Positions 1-12,300 of a DNA stretch of 64,000 bases are shown here, piece by piece (position 1 is the first letter of the stretch; each line of letters begins with the position of its first letter). Source of the DNA: Codonopsis lanceolata. Lineage: Eukaryota > Streptophyta > Magnoliopsida > Asterales > Campanulaceae. Location of the stretch: positions 109,796,168 to 109,860,167 of the forward strand of contig CM028379.1 of assembly GCA_013146195.2 (NCBI GenBank). The letters run 5' to 3'. The notes beneath the pieces are model-generated. The model ran no database searches and was not told the origin of the DNA. It saw only the letters and a program-made list of their open reading frames with translations. The translations under genes were made by a program, and so were the position numbers.

Positions 1-218
1 GCATACAACTTTTCAATAACTTCGATAGAATTTTGAGCAAAATTGTTACATTTTCATCTGAATAATATAAGATGGCACATAGTTTCATTTTCTCAGTCTT
101 GCCAAGTAAATAGTCGATCTCCTTTGCAGTTTACATAGACAATCTTTTGCCTTGGTTATTCCAAACAGATTATGTACTTCATTATCATAGAATGGAGCCA
201 AAAAGTTACATTTTATTA

Positions 219-358
219 TTCACAAGTATATATATTTTTTGATAGGTAAGTGTGACCTCTTGTTGATATGGGGATTGGAACCAAGGACCTCAAGGTCTTT
301 ACCTGAGTGCCCTTACTATCTCTCCCACCTCTTGGGGTCTATTGTTCATAAGTATATA
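219..358 (-). mobile_element. short tRNA-derived SINE with target-site duplications
   Basis: The repeats ttcacaagtatata (219-232) and ttcataagtatata (345-358) differ by one base and bracket a body of about 112 bp. Read on the minus strand, the body carries a B-box-like GGTTCCAATCC (272-282, consensus GGTTCGAATCC) and ends in an A-rich tail after CTTACCTATC, a 3' end style shared with plant L1 LINEs. This fits a short SINE mobilised by LINE machinery. The A box is weak, so a decayed tRNA-like fragment is the alternative. Confidence 0.55.
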
Positions 359-761
359 ACATATAATAGCACATAGCTTCTGTTTGTGTTCTAACAGAAA
401 TTCAGAAATCTGCAATAAACAGACCATATACTAATCTGTTTTGTTACAAATTCAGGCCTGCATTACTGCATCACTGCATTACTGCATTACTGAATTACTG
501 CATAAATTGTTTATGTTCCATATTTTACAAATCAGGATACAGACTCAAACCTGCTGGACTGGAAATTAAAAAACTGTACATTACAGATTCAGCTTCAGTT
601 TATGTTTTAATCTGTTTAAATTACAGATTCTGGTTCATGTTCTAATCTGATTCTGGTTCTGTTTAAACCTTCAAACCTGATTCTGAAAAAGCCTATTACT
701 GTTTTTATCTGTTTCTGCTCACAGATTCCGAAATCTGCATTAATCTGTTTCTATTAAACAG
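359..761. other. AT-rich intron-like sequence with short tandem repeats
   Basis: No coding signal was seen. At about 459-501 the unit actgcatt/attactgca recurs five times. From about 560 to 760 the phrase acagattc / ttctaatctg recurs loosely. The block ends in a clean AG acceptor at 760-761 ahead of the E2 exon, so it is probably intron of that gene or of its pseudogene. Confidence 0.45.
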
Positions 762-1029
762 ATACACTAGGATAAGTCCATCTGCAAAGTTACTGATTGC
801 AGAACACAGGTTAGATGCATCCTTAATAACAGCATCAGGCCATCGTGGTACTCTTTTGAAAGGTGATGTTTAAGCAGCAATAAAATCTGGCAAAGGTGCT
901 GCAAAAGTATCTTCATCAGAGAAGAAGACGCCACCATCACCACAAATTCAGGCACAAACTTCTTCATCGGCCCCAGCAGTACAGCAATCAGACTCTTTTG
1001 AAGATTTTCCAAATTCTCAAATTCGCAAG
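762..1029 (+). pseudogene. exon of mitochondrial pyruvate dehydrogenase E2 (dihydrolipoyl acetyltransferase), interrupted by a stop
   Basis: In the frame starting AGG at 769 the translation begins RISPSAKLLIAEH and continues with ASG-RGTLLKGDV, AAIKSGKGA, a Ser/Pro/Gln-rich linker and EDFPNSQIRK. This is the peripheral subunit-binding domain, linker and start of the catalytic domain of the plant mitochondrial E2 subunit, which transfers acetyl groups from lipoyl-lysine to CoA. The exon is bounded by an AG acceptor (760-761) and a GT donor (1030-1031), so it is not a processed copy. A TAA at 871-873 replaces the expected Leu codon in GDV-L-AAI. Neighbouring exons (lipoyl domain, catalytic core) were not found in the window. 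A real gene with a sequencing error, or a partial duplicated copy, are both possible; the in-frame stop favours a pseudogene. Confidence 0.75.
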
Positions 1030-2002
1030 GTATGGGCTCTTGCTTTCTGTTTTAGGCTGCCACTATATATCATTTGTAGGCTTTATTGATTATCCATAGG
1101 ATTGACACGTTATCCGTATGTATGTAATACCCTTTTATGAATTTTTCTATGTTAATTATCTTTGAATGTAATGGTTGGATTACTAAGTAGATGCTTGATT
1201 GTGCTAGATGCTGATTCGTAGTTTATTCTAACACACCTATAGTGCTTATATGGCCATCCTTGTGTTCCTTAGTAAATCATATATCTGTGCTTGTAGTGGT
1301 TATATGTTTTGAAGCGTGCCAAGTCTCCTGTTTTCCAAGGTCCTTGTGTTGGTGCTGGCCACCTCTTGGACACTGTCACTCTCTTAACACTCTCGGCACT
1401 TGTCAAGCATGCTACGAATTGTCATAGTTGGGTTTTTCCTGAGTTCAGTATATCACGCCCCGCGCGTAAACATGAAAGATCTGAAATTCGATTTTCTTTG
1501 AAAGAGACAGGGTTTAAAGGTTCAACATGCCAAACTAGTGTATATATTATTAAAGTGGAAAAATCTCAAGTATTTCAATTTGTATGAATGATGCATTGAT
1601 GGATATGTCTTAGTTCTTGAAAGATTGTTTTCTTTCTTGATTTTAGATATTTGTTCATACCTACTTCCATACATATATAATTGGGTATTATGTGTATACA
1701 ATATTAATTATAGAATAACTAGAATTACCGCTCATCCAATTTCGGGGTTGGAAATGATAGGCGCTTGATAAGGCTGGTCTATGGGTTGAGATTTAAGATT
1801 GTTTAAATTGTCACAAGTTGCTCCAAGATCAACCACTAGAAATCCTAACATAATCTCTCCATGGCTGTAAACTTTAAAGCTGTATTGAACACATTCTTGT
1901 ACTCCATCCTTCCTTATTGAGTGTGATCTTAATAATATAATGGTAATTTTTCTAATGTGTGTATTTTCTTAGTTTAGGTGTAAAATTAGAATCCTCATTT
2001 CG
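1030..2002. other. non-coding stretch between E2 exon and CACTA transposase
   Basis: Only short open frames without recognisable motifs occur here. The part just after 1030 is intron-like. The block from about 1300 to 1530 is less AT-rich than its surroundings but matched nothing I know. A CACTA terminal inverted repeat, expected somewhere upstream of the transposase, was not identified. Confidence 0.4.
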
Positions 2003-4417
2003 ATGGATAAAGCTTGGGTGCATCCGCCAAGGTTTTGAATCGAACTCAAATATTAGTTTGGTACTAACATGCTCTCTTGTTGCTTGCCAAATATTTTTTA
2101 AGTCTTCTTTGTAGACCACTCCGCATATGGTGCAGGAGCTAGAGCTTTCGTTGAACCGCCATGGAAAAGTTAGAAATCCCCAAAAATTCAATGTCCTTGT
2201 ACTCGGTGCAGAAATCACATTTATCAAACTAGTGATGAGGTAGTGACACACTTGGTTATATTTGGGATGGATGTGACATACACCACTTGGTTTTTCATCA
2301 TGGGAAGAATGCCCTAGCACTTCCTCTAAAATGACATGTGATCGTGATGAAATATCGATACATATAGGATGTTTGTGGATGCACATATTAACGAGGAAGA
2401 CACTCCGGATGATAATGAAGAAAAGAGAGATGGAGGGTTTTCTAAATTGTTGGAAGAAGCGAAACTCCTCCTCTGTGTTGCATTGACTACACAAAGTTGA
2501 CAACAAGAGTACTTTTAAACTAAAAGTCAATGGGATTTCGATAAGGCATTTGAACTTCTCAAAGTTCCGAGTGGCATGTTACCACAAGAAAATACACTTC
2601 TGGTTCAACATATGCCGCCAAAAGTTACTTAAGACCTTTGACTTGGGGTATGAAAAAATACATGCATGTGCCAATGATTGTTGTCTATTTAGAAAAGACC
2701 TTGTTGATCTAGACAATTGCCCACGATGCGGGAAATCCCGGTGGAAAGTGGTTGGAAAAGGAGATGAGCGCAAAATTAAAAAGGGGTACCGCCAAGGTTT
2801 TGAGGTACTTTCCAATCATTCCTAGATTTAAGAGGATGTTCGATCAAGAGAAAATTCTAAACAATTATTGTGGCATAGCACTCATCATAGTAAGGATAAC
2901 AAAATGCAACATCCGGTTGATTCGCCACAATGGAATTTTATTGATACTAACTGGTCTGATTTTGCATTTGATCATCGAAATTTATGACTTGCACTTGCTA
3001 CAGATGGATTTGATCCTTATCGTAATCTAAGTTCCACATACAGTTGTTGGCCCGTGATACTTGTTACTTATAACCTTCCCCCATGGCTATGCATGAAAAG
3101 AGAGAACATGATGTTAACTTTGTTAATCCCTGGGCCAAAGCAACCAGGAAATGATATTGATGTATATTTGAGGCCGCTTATTGAAGACTTGAAAGAATTA
3201 TGAATAAGTGGGGTTGAGGTGTATGATGCATATAAGAAGAGCATGTTTAATTTGAGGGCCATTCTGATGTGGACCATTAATGATTTCCCAGCTTATGGAA
3301 ATCTGACTGGATGTACTACAAAGGGTAAGGCAGCCTGCCCTATTTGTGGGGTTGACACTTGTTCAATATGGCTACCTTACAACAAGAAGTGCGCATACAT
3401 GGGTCATCGACGGTTCCTTGCACCCAATCATCCTTATTGAAAGAAGAAGAGTTGGTTTGATGGAACCAATAAGAAGAGGGGCAAACCTCCAATACTGACC
3501 GGTTCTGAAGTCTTAAAAGTTGTTTGTGATATTAAAAATGATTTTGGAAAAGGGGAGGAAACGACCAATGAGGAAGAAACAAGGAAAGGAAAGGAAAAAG
3601 GCAAGGGCCATAAGAAGAGGAAGAGGAAGAGTAAAAGAAAGAATGTCGTGAAGAGAATCATGTGGAAGAAGAAGCAGATTTTTTTTGAGTTGCCTTATTA
3701 CGAGGTAAACCATTTTTTATACTTTAATAATATTTTAATATAATTGTAGAGTTTATTAGTCAATAATGTTATTTCATTGTCTTTTTTCAGTATTTGCCGA
3801 TACGTCACTGTCTAGATTTGATGCATGTTGAAAAGAATTGCGGTGAGAGTTTACTTTGCACTTTGTTTTATATTAAAGGAAAATCAAAGGATGGTCTTAA
3901 TGCTCGTAAAGATATGGAAAAAATGGGAATTAGGTCAGACTTGCACCCAAGGGTTGCAAAGAATAATAAGATATTCCTTCCACCGACACAACATATTCTA
4001 ACAAGTTCAGAGATGGAGACCTTTTATTGGCGCTTAAGAAATTTGAAAGTTTTGGATGGGTACAGCTCAAATATTGCAAATTGTTTTGTGCAAGATGACA
4101 AGATATTAGGACTCAAGTCCTATGATTATGACGTTTTAATGCAACAATTATTGGTCGTTGCATTGAGAGGAATTTTACCTAAAGGCCCAAGAAATGCAAT
4201 ATTTCGACTATGTTCGTTCTTCAACAATATAAGTCAAAGAGTGATTGATATAGAAAAACTAGAAGTCATCAAGAAGAAATTGTTGAGACATGTGCATGCT
4301 TGAAAGATATTTTCCTCCTTCCTTCTTCGATATCATGATGCACTTGCCAATACATTTAGGACGGGAAACACTTTATTGTGGACCAAATCAATTCCATTGG
4401 ATGTATCCATTTGAAAG
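2003..4417 (+). pseudogene. CACTA (En/Spm, TNP2-type) transposase, frameshifted
   Basis: The frame opening at ATG 2003 reads MDKAWVHPPRF and, after breaks, IQCPCTRCRNH and DEVVTHLVIFGMD: the transposase-associated N-terminal domain. From about 2550 follow LGYEKIHACANDCCLF, LDNCPRCGKSRWK and VLRYFPIIPRFKRMF, then NDIDVYLRPLIEDLKEL, MWTINDFPAYGNLTG and RRFLAPNHPY of the TNP2 transposase domain. After an intron (3705-3790) the frame continues with LPIRHCLDLMHVEKN through to LRHVHA (to 4303). A shifted frame then gives FPPSFFDIMMHLPIHL and WMYPFER (to about 4417), where a further GT donor may lie. The enzyme would cut CACTA-type termini. At least five frameshifts or stops make it non-functional. 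Copia element A lies immediately downstream and probably removed or displaced the 3' half. Confidence 0.85.
3705..3790 (+). other. intron in the CACTA transposase
   Basis: GT at 3705-3706 after LPYYE and a T-rich tract ending in tttttcag at 3790 join the frame to YLPIRHCLDLMHVEKN. The junction restores a continuous TNP2-family segment, so the splice sites still look usable although the gene is broken. Confidence 0.7.
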
Positions 4418-4469
4418 GTACTCATTTACTATTTTTTTCATCAAACAACATTAGTAGTTTGTTTTTAGC

Positions 4470-4617
4470 TGTAAAGGAACGGAGAAGAGAAGAAAGAAGA
4501 AGAATATGATTTGGAAGCCTTAAACCCTAAAAAGGTTAGGCTAGGGTATTTATACATATATGCATATATTAAGAAGTTACACATAACCCCTTTTATAATA
4601 CCCTTTATTCACTAACA
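4470..4617 (-). mobile_element. 3' LTR of copia element A (short, ~148 bp)
   Basis: On the plus strand the block begins TGTAAAGG (4470) and ends ACTAACA (4617). On the minus strand it begins TGTTAGTG directly after the purine tract cttgaggGAG, the usual polypurine tract and LTR start of copia elements. It aligns loosely with the LTR of copia element B at 16181-16322. The candidate 5 bp duplicate on the left is ttagc (4465-4469); its partner would lie beyond the gap at 7534. Confidence 0.65.
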
Positions 4618-7533
4618 CTCCCTCAAGCCGGAGCATAAATATCATGCATGCCCAACTTGTTACACATATAACGCAACCTATTTCCAACCACCGACTTTGT
4701 CGAACATCGCCTATCCGATCACCGACTTGACATAGCTCGCGACAATAATCTTTGTTGTAGCTTCTCGCGAATGAAATGACAAATAACCTCAATATGTTTT
4801 GCGTTCATGAAACACAGGATTCGATGCAATATGGATGGTCGCTTGATTGTCACACCGCATAGGTGTTGAACTACCAAACCCCATCTCCTCAAGTATTTGG
4901 CGAATCCACATCAATTCACAAGTCGACCGAGCCACGGCCCTATATTCCGCCTCCGCACGGATCTCGACACAACCTCGCCGCTTCTTGCTTTTCCAAGACA
5001 CTAAGTTGCCTCCAACGAATATACAATATCCCGTGGTCGACTTCTTACTAATAGGGCATCCACCCAATCGGCATCACAAAAACCCTCAACTCTTATGTGC
5101 CCGTGATCTCGATAAAGTAACCCACGGCACGGAGCTCCTTTCGAGATATCGGAGGATTTGTACAACAGACCTCCCCAGTGAGTAGATTGTGGAGTCGACA
5201 TAAACCGACCGACTTTACTAACCGCAAACGCAATGTCCTGGCCTAGTCACGGCCTAAATAGTTCAACTTCCTACAAGCGTCACGATACCTCTTCTGATGA
5301 TTCAATTCTTCACCATCATCATCTCTAAGCTTCACATTAGCATCCATAGGAGTCTCAATGGTTTGCCCCTAACATCCCAAAGTGTTAGTAAGTCCAAGAC
5401 ATACTTAGTTGAGAAAGAAAGATGCCTTGTTTCGAACGGGCAAATTCAATTCCCAAAAATACTGAGGTTCCCAAGATCTTTGTTTGAAATCTCTCTTGAA
5501 GGAAAGACTTTAGAGCATAAATTCCCACACTATCTCCGCCAAGAATGACGATATCATCAACATACACAATCAAGAGAATACACCTTGCTTCGCATCGCCG
5601 ATAAAAGACCGAATGATCACCTGCCGCACCGCATAAGGCCAAACTCTAACACAACTTCACTAAATCGACCAAACCAAGCTCGAGGTGATCTTTTGCACCA
5701 TACAACGACTTTTTAACTTACACACCATCCACGACTCCCCGAACAACAAAACCGGAGGTTGTTCAAGATAAACCTCCCTCAAGTGCGGTCACCATGAAGA
5801 AAAAGCGTTTTTGACATCTAGTTGGTGAAGTGGCCAATGGTATGATGCAGCAAGAGAAACAAGCAACCGAACAGAAGCCAATTTCGCAACTGGAGAAAAA
5901 GTTTCTGAATAATCCACACCATACGTTTGAGCATAACCCTTCGCAACCAGACGAGCCTTCAATCGAGCAAGAGAACCATCGGGATTCACTTTCACCGCGA
6001 AAACCCACATACAACCAATTGCCTTCTTATTCGCAAAGGTATCAAATCCCAAGTCGATTCTCCTCAAGAGCCTTCATCTCCTCTTCCATAGCGGTTCTCC
6101 AACCAGGGATGAGCCAACGCCTCGGCACGCACTTAGGAATAGGATAAGACTCAAGAGAATTAATTAAGGAAGATGTAGAAGAAGACAAACCAGAATAACT
6201 AACATAGTCAGCAATGGAATATTGTGCACAACTACGCTTACCTTTGCGAAGAGCAATCGGAACATCTAGATCGAGAGAAAGAGGTGGCACGGGAGTGCCG
6301 GGATCTCTGAAGAGAGGACCGGCTCGGTAGTGACCACATCGAGGAGGTGCGAGAAGGAGGTCCCTCTCGTTGACTTAAGCGAGGGTAAACTTCTTGAATG
6401 GGGGGACGATAAGGAGGTACAGAGGTGGTGGCATGGGTGCCCGGGACAAGGTGATAGACAAGGAAATCATCATCGGTGTCAGAAGAGGATGGGTCGAGCG
6501 CGAGGATAGAATGATTGAGATTCAAAAAGGTGACATCAAGAGACACGAGATAACGATTCAACTCGGGGAGAAAACAACGATACCCTTTTTGAGACCGAGT
6601 AGCCAAGGAAGATACATTTGAGAGACTTAGGATCTAACTTGGTTATATGAGGTCGATGATCGAAGAAAGAAGAAAGCAAACACGTCCAAGGTGCGGTGAC
6701 ATCGGAAAACAACGAACGGGACGGATATAAGACATTTATATGGAATCTCCCCCAAGAACCGAGGATGGCATCCTATTAATAAGATGACGCAAATAAAATC
6801 GCATCGAATTGTAATGACTTAGCACATGCATTTGAAAGCTAAGAGCCCGAGCACTTTCCATTAGATGACGATTCTTTTCATTCCGCCACCCCGCTGTTGA
6901 GGTGTATCAGCTGAAGAGGAGTCATGAGTCATGCCATGTTATGCATAAAAGTAGGAAAGGGGGTGGAGAAATATTCTTTTGCATTGTCACTACGAAGAGT
7001 TTTAATAGCCACACCAAACTGCGACACTCTCACAAAACCACAAAAATGGAGAATAACTCGTAATCCATTTCTCATTAAATAAATCCAAGTTACACGTGAA
7101 AATCATCGACAAATGTAACAAAGTACCGATAACCAAGTTTTGACACTACCGAGACTAACCCCAAACATCGAATGAATCAACTCAAACGGACACAAGCCCT
7201 TTTATTGACTCTAGGAAAGTATGAAACACGATGGTGTTTAGCATCCGACAAGCTTCACAATTTAATGTAGACAAAGACTCTAAACTAGGACACAATTTCT
7301 TCAAATTCGAGAGACACGATGACCCAAACGACAATGAATCGATGCGCGTAAGGGAAGTGACACCGAACATGCAACAGAGAGACAACATCATCCAAATAGT
7401 AAAGCCCTCCCCGATTCGTAGCCTCTACCAATAATCCTCTTCGTCGTAAGATCCCGAAAGACACAAGAATCGAAAAGAATGAGACGCTACAGCAGTAATC
7501 ACGAAGTTAATTTGGTGATAGATAAAATTGAAC
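4618..7533 (-). pseudogene. copia element A polyprotein (integrase, RT, RNase H), heavily frameshifted
   Basis: Reading the minus strand from 7533 down: pre-integrase remnants, integrase core pieces LGYRYFVTFVDDFH and ARALSFQMHV, the post-integrase segment KGYRCFLPELNRYLVS (6606-6238), then reverse transcriptase with WVFAVKVNPDGSLARLKARL and LHQLDVKNAF (6067-5789). The catalytic motif YVDDIVILGGDS lies at 5642-5385, then FMSTPQSTHW and, from 5067 to 4789, RNase H with KKSTTGYCIFVGGN, AEAEYRAVA and CDNQATIHIASNPVFHERKTY. Order and motifs are those of Ty1/copia. At least eight frame changes break it. Gag and 5' LTR are not present before the assembly gap. The closest relative in the window is copia element B. 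Confidence 0.85.
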
Positions 7534-7633
7534 NNNNNNNNNNNNNNNNNNNNNNNNNNNNNNNNNNNNNNNNNNNNNNNNNNNNNNNNNNNNNNNNNNN
7601 NNNNNNNNNNNNNNNNNNNNNNNNNNNNNNNNN
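7534..7633. other. assembly gap (100 N)
   Basis: Exactly 100 N. Copia element A stops at its left edge and an unrelated gypsy protease begins at its right edge, so the true distance and content between them are unknown. Confidence 0.98.
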
Positions 7634-9233
7634 TAATTCCTGCATGGCAAAGTAACCTCTTGGCGACGGCAATCTACTAAAGCATGGTACATAGCCAATC
7701 CATTCCCAATATCACATCAAAATCCCTGATAGGCAATACTACCAAATCCGCATGCAAAACCCGATCACAAACAAGTACATCGCAACCCCTATAAACCTCG
7801 TGATGCAAATACAATTAATCACCCAACGTAGACACCTCAAGCACATAAGGCAAATCGAAAGGTGCAATATGCATAAATGATCAATAAAATGAGATGACAT
7901 ATGAATGAGTAGACCCCTGATCTATAAGAACTCGAGCTCTATGACCGAAAAACCGAGAGTGCCCTCCAATCACCGAAGTAGACTCGGGACACCACGCCGA
8001 TCAAGAGCAAATACATGCCTCCGCCTGTCGGGCCGCATCACTATCTCTTGTTCCCCGACGGGAATGTAACTCCACCGACCGACTAGCACCGCACTTAGAC
8101 AATCTCTCCTCAAATGTCCCTGCCTCCCCACACTGCGCGACACTTAGCGCCTTAGTCCAACATCGCTCAATCGCGCGCCCCGTGCGCCGACAATGAGAAC
8201 ATACTACGTAACCGCTCCTCTGCCCCGCCGCCTCGAGAAGATGGAGCGACTATCCCGACTCTCGACGGCCGCCTGCATCGCCCCTCTGGATCGCTGCCTA
8301 CCATGGCCACCGCTGCGACGGTTGCCCCCGACGATCGATCGACCCCCGAACTCGGCCTCTCCTGCACGCCGCGGCTCCCCTCGAGATGACCGAGGCCGAT
8401 GTGAAGATCGCATCGTAAGGCTTCTACCTGCTCCTCAATATCTCTCTCTATCTCATAGGCACGATCTACCGCGCCCCTATAATCACTCAACTGAAGAGAC
8501 AAAAGCTGCCTCCTAAACTCTGTCTTCAAGCCCTTAACGAACTTGAGAACTCTCTAAGGCTCATCCGGTACAAGATGTGCACAATACCGCGACAACTCAG
8601 TGAACCTAGATGAATACTGAGCCACGGACATAGAACCCTGCTCCAAGTCTTGGAACCTCCCTCTCTCCCTCTCTCGCCTCACTACCATAGGGACATATGA
8701 AGCCCCGAACTCCCTCTCAAAGTTAGGCCACACTCTAGGGACCCCATTCGATTCCACGGTAGCAAGCAAAACCTTCCACCAATGGTCGGCTCCCTCGGCT
8801 TATACACACTAGTACAACCCTCTCTTCCGGTCAAGCCGCAAAAATCTTCTCCAAGTCCTCAAGCCACAATTCAGCAATACTGGCATCAGACTCACCCTCG
8901 AAAGATGGAGGTTTCATCTTCAAGAATCTCTCCAGAATAGCGTTGTTCCTACCTCTAGGATCAACAGGCACATCAATACGAGGTGGCGGCTACCTCACCT
9001 CGTGTTACGGTGGTGGTGGTGGTGCAAGTGGTACCCCCCGGCACCTCCTGGGCCATCTCGTCATAAAGGCAAGCATACGGCGATACATGTCCGCTATGTG
9101 CGCATTAGGTCAACTCGCTCTCCGCCGAGGAGGTCCAGTCACCCCTGTCTCTTCTCTCATCACCTTGACCAACACCGCCTCCCTTGGCTAGGACCAAGCA
9201 CTCCTGTGATTCGCATTGTCTAGTCTCCACCAT
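7634..9233 (-). pseudogene. Tekay/Del-like gypsy gag and protease region, frameshifted
   Basis: The minus strand from an ATG at 9233 reads MVETRQCESQE, then after breaks a retrotransposon gag domain: WPNFEREFGASYVP, FQDLEQGSMSVAQYSSRF and ELSRYCAHLVP (8769-8554), continuing with EFRRQLLSLQLSDY and AYEIERDIE (8529-8167). A Cys-rich, degraded zinc-knuckle area follows near 8130-8060. The end toward the gap reads LVVLPIRDFDVILGMDWL and YHALVDCRRQEVT, the C-terminal part of a gypsy aspartic protease that joins RT in this lineage. RT, RNase H and integrase would lie beyond the gap at 7534. The first gag segment has several stops. It lies just downstream of the PBS and LTR at 9330-12385, so it belongs to that element. 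Confidence 0.75.
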
Positions 9234-9328
9234 CGTGAACCTATAAGAAATCACTCGCGTTAGAAATCACACAAATAACCAACCACCTAGGCCATGGAAC
9301 CTATCTTGGTCGATAGCTAACCTATAAA

Positions 9329-9340
9329 GCTCGATACCAA
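9329..9340 (-). other. primer-binding site (initiator Met tRNA type) of the Tekay-like element
   Basis: Immediately after the LTR end on the minus strand comes TTGGTATCGAGC. This matches the common plant PBS TGGTATCAGAGC, complementary to the 3' end of initiator Met tRNA, with one base missing. Confidence 0.6.
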
Positions 9341-12300
9341 CCGCGACCCGACGGACCCGAGATGGAATCACAAGTCAAGTCGCCCAAATAGTACAACAAT
9401 ACATGCAAAGACTCAATTATAGAAAAGCCGTGACGCAACATTTCGAGATGAAGCGCGACTCGGCACCAAAAGGCCTTAATAATTTAAAACTTTTTGATAT
9501 AACAATTAAGACAATTATACCAAATCATCGGCGACTTTACTACGGAACCCAACACTACAGCTTCATGCAAATATACCTCGCGGCTATAACATGCCGAGAA
9601 CAACATACTTAAATAAGAGCTAAAGTAATGCCCAACGGAAGTTTTAAAACAGATGAACCATAATACGACTATACAAGGCTCGGCGTACATGCGCCAAGAC
9701 ACAAAATAGGATACATGAACTACAAATAAGGACAATAAATCCAAATAACAAAGTTCCCAAGCAAAGTCTATATGACTTGCTATACCCAGCCCTTACAAAA
9801 CGAGAACAAAACAAGGACGTTCTAAAACCACAACCTCGTCTCGTGCGATCACGGACAAGCGAGAATCTGCTACACATCAACGAGCGGTACACGAACGGCT
9901 CTGATCTAAAGCAAGAAGGGAGGGGTAAGTCATAAAGACTTTGTGAGTTAACAATTATGCATGTCATGGCATCATGCAACATACATATCAAGATATCATT
10001 TTTAATATCAAGTCAATCAAAGCGTTCATTTAGTAAACACTTAAAACACATATCCATGGTAGCACGTTGTTTCACATAAGTGCTATAAAAGTAAACCACA
10101 TATAAGGAGGATATGATATGAAACCGGTGCCGCTACGTAGCTCCTGCAATACACAGCGTTAATATTCGTGCCAATGATACCCGTGATTAGTGTATCAAAG
10201 TACCGAGCTCTCTACTCGGGTACCAAGCTCTCTCCTTGGTACTTAGTCTTTCCAATGTGCTCTCTTGGTTACAGCAAAGGTGCTACTTCCCCACTGCGGC
10301 CAACAGTGGAGGCGTGTGTGATAAAAAACCCGGTATAACAACCCATCACTATCATGAGTCCCATAACTCATGACGGCGATGCATTGTCACACCAATGACT
10401 CAATCAAATATGCCAGCTGGACTCATGCAATGCCAAGTAGATGTTTACTCGTCATGAAATCTCAAATAAGGAATAAGTTCGACAAGAGCGAACTTATTCA
10501 ACAAGTAGTTGTTTACTCACTTAAGGAATCACACAAGAATTCGACAAGAGCGAATTCAACATGTCAAATAGATACATTAATCTACAACATGCTCTCAATC
10601 ATGCATTTACTTCACACGATCACATAAACCGCATAAGAACTCAATCGAGTCTTAAAAGCACATAAACCTCAAGGCATAAGCATCAATCCATCTCAAAGTA
10701 TCGAAAGCTAATTCATTAGTCTAACGAACTACATTCGTCGTAGGGATTGATTGTGGAGTCGGTATTGTTCATAACTCCCTAATTTCAACTCCGGTGAGTT
10801 TTACTAAAATTCAACCAAGAAGAGCATCGACACTATATGTATCACATTGCCCTCTCCTAAGTTCTCCGATCATTTAGAACTTGATAACTAAGCCGTTCAT
10901 GTCCTCGAACTAGCCTTAAACACAATCTCGAGTTTCAAACCCTAGTTTCGGTGATTTTGTTAAACCTTGAATTGAACCGAATTCTTTCACAAGAGTTATT
11001 CCCAAGCTTAATACAAACAACATTCATGCTTTAATAAATGTCAAAATCATAACTTCATAGAGATTTCATAAAATCATACTCACATTTTATATATTGAATT
11101 GAAGGTTGTGTCTTCACAAAAGATGTTCACAATCAACATTAAAACAACTATAATGAAGGGGTCATGCTATTTTGTTTAACATGAAAATATCAGGGAATTG
11201 TCACTCACCTTAGTCCTATGATTAATGGAGGAAAGGTTGATTAAAGAGAGGATTCTTGTAGAGACGATCAAGAGCTTCGATTTGGCGGTCTCGGTTCGAC
11301 AATCGGACCACCGGATCTCCGGGAAATGGTCCTTCAACCTAGGGTCTCCTCCATGGACGAAATTAGCTTAAGTCTCTGAAGTTCTCTGGTTTTAGATGAG
11401 CTAAAATGGCTGGAAGGGCTGAACTTGTGTTTATATACCTCCCCTCAAACTCCCCAATCCAAGTGAATGGGTTAAGAGACTTCTAATTGGCCAAGGCATG
11501 CTAGCCCTTGATAAGCCATGATCCAAGGGTCAATAGGGGTCCTAGACAAGTCAACAAAGGTGGCTTAGACTCACCAAGGTCGGCCAAGGCAAGGGGTTCA
11601 AGGGTCATCAACCAAAACAACCAAAAAATATCACAATCCAGATTTCAGGAGGATGCGGTCGCATCCCCTTTTACCCATGCGACCGCAAGGGTCTCTTTCC
11701 AGAATTCTGCACTTTTGAACATGCTCTCAGCATCTCATGCGAGCCAAGGCCAAAAAATGCAATGCGACTGCGAGGCTCTGACCCTAAAGTTGTCCTAAAC
11801 ATGTCCTAAACATGTCCAAACTCAAAGGCAACAATCCTAAGGTATAACCAAGCCCAAAACAAGTCGGAAACACATCCGAGACATGTTAAAACATGGCTGG
11901 AACCACTCGGCAATTGGCCAACGAATCAAACACGAATCAATCCCAACTTAATCTAGGATAGAATGAACATGTATTAGGCTTGTTAAATCATGGTTATGGC
12001 TTGTATTCAAGTCCTAGAACTCAACCGTACTTTTCTCAAGACGAAATGAAGGCAATACAAGGAATGATGTACAACCTTAAAACACAAACGAAGCAACGAA
12101 GCTTCAAAACTCCCAACCAAGCATGAAACAACTAAGATGAACATTCTAAGTCATAATGCAAGGTACTAAGACTCTCATGAGAATTATTAAGGTGCTAACA
12201 CGTTAATACAAACACCCGAAACAACAACAACATGGCATGCAACGCATGGAAGACCATTACTCTCTTAAGGCCTTAAACAATTCAATGCAAGCAAGATATG

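Noticed and set aside
1952..2530. 192-codon open frame on the minus strand
   Set aside because: The opposite strand carries the degraded CACTA transposase N-terminal domain (MDKAWVHPPRF, IQCPCTRCRNH). The minus frame shows no known motif and is a shadow.
4847..5201. Overlapping plus-strand frames across copia element A
   Set aside because: They mirror copia RNase H on the minus strand, which has clear motifs (KKSTTGYC, AEAEYRAVA).
8193..8516. Plus-strand frame of 107 codons, Arg/Pro-rich
   Set aside because: Antisense of the gypsy gag region. GC-rich coding DNA creates such frames; no motif was seen.
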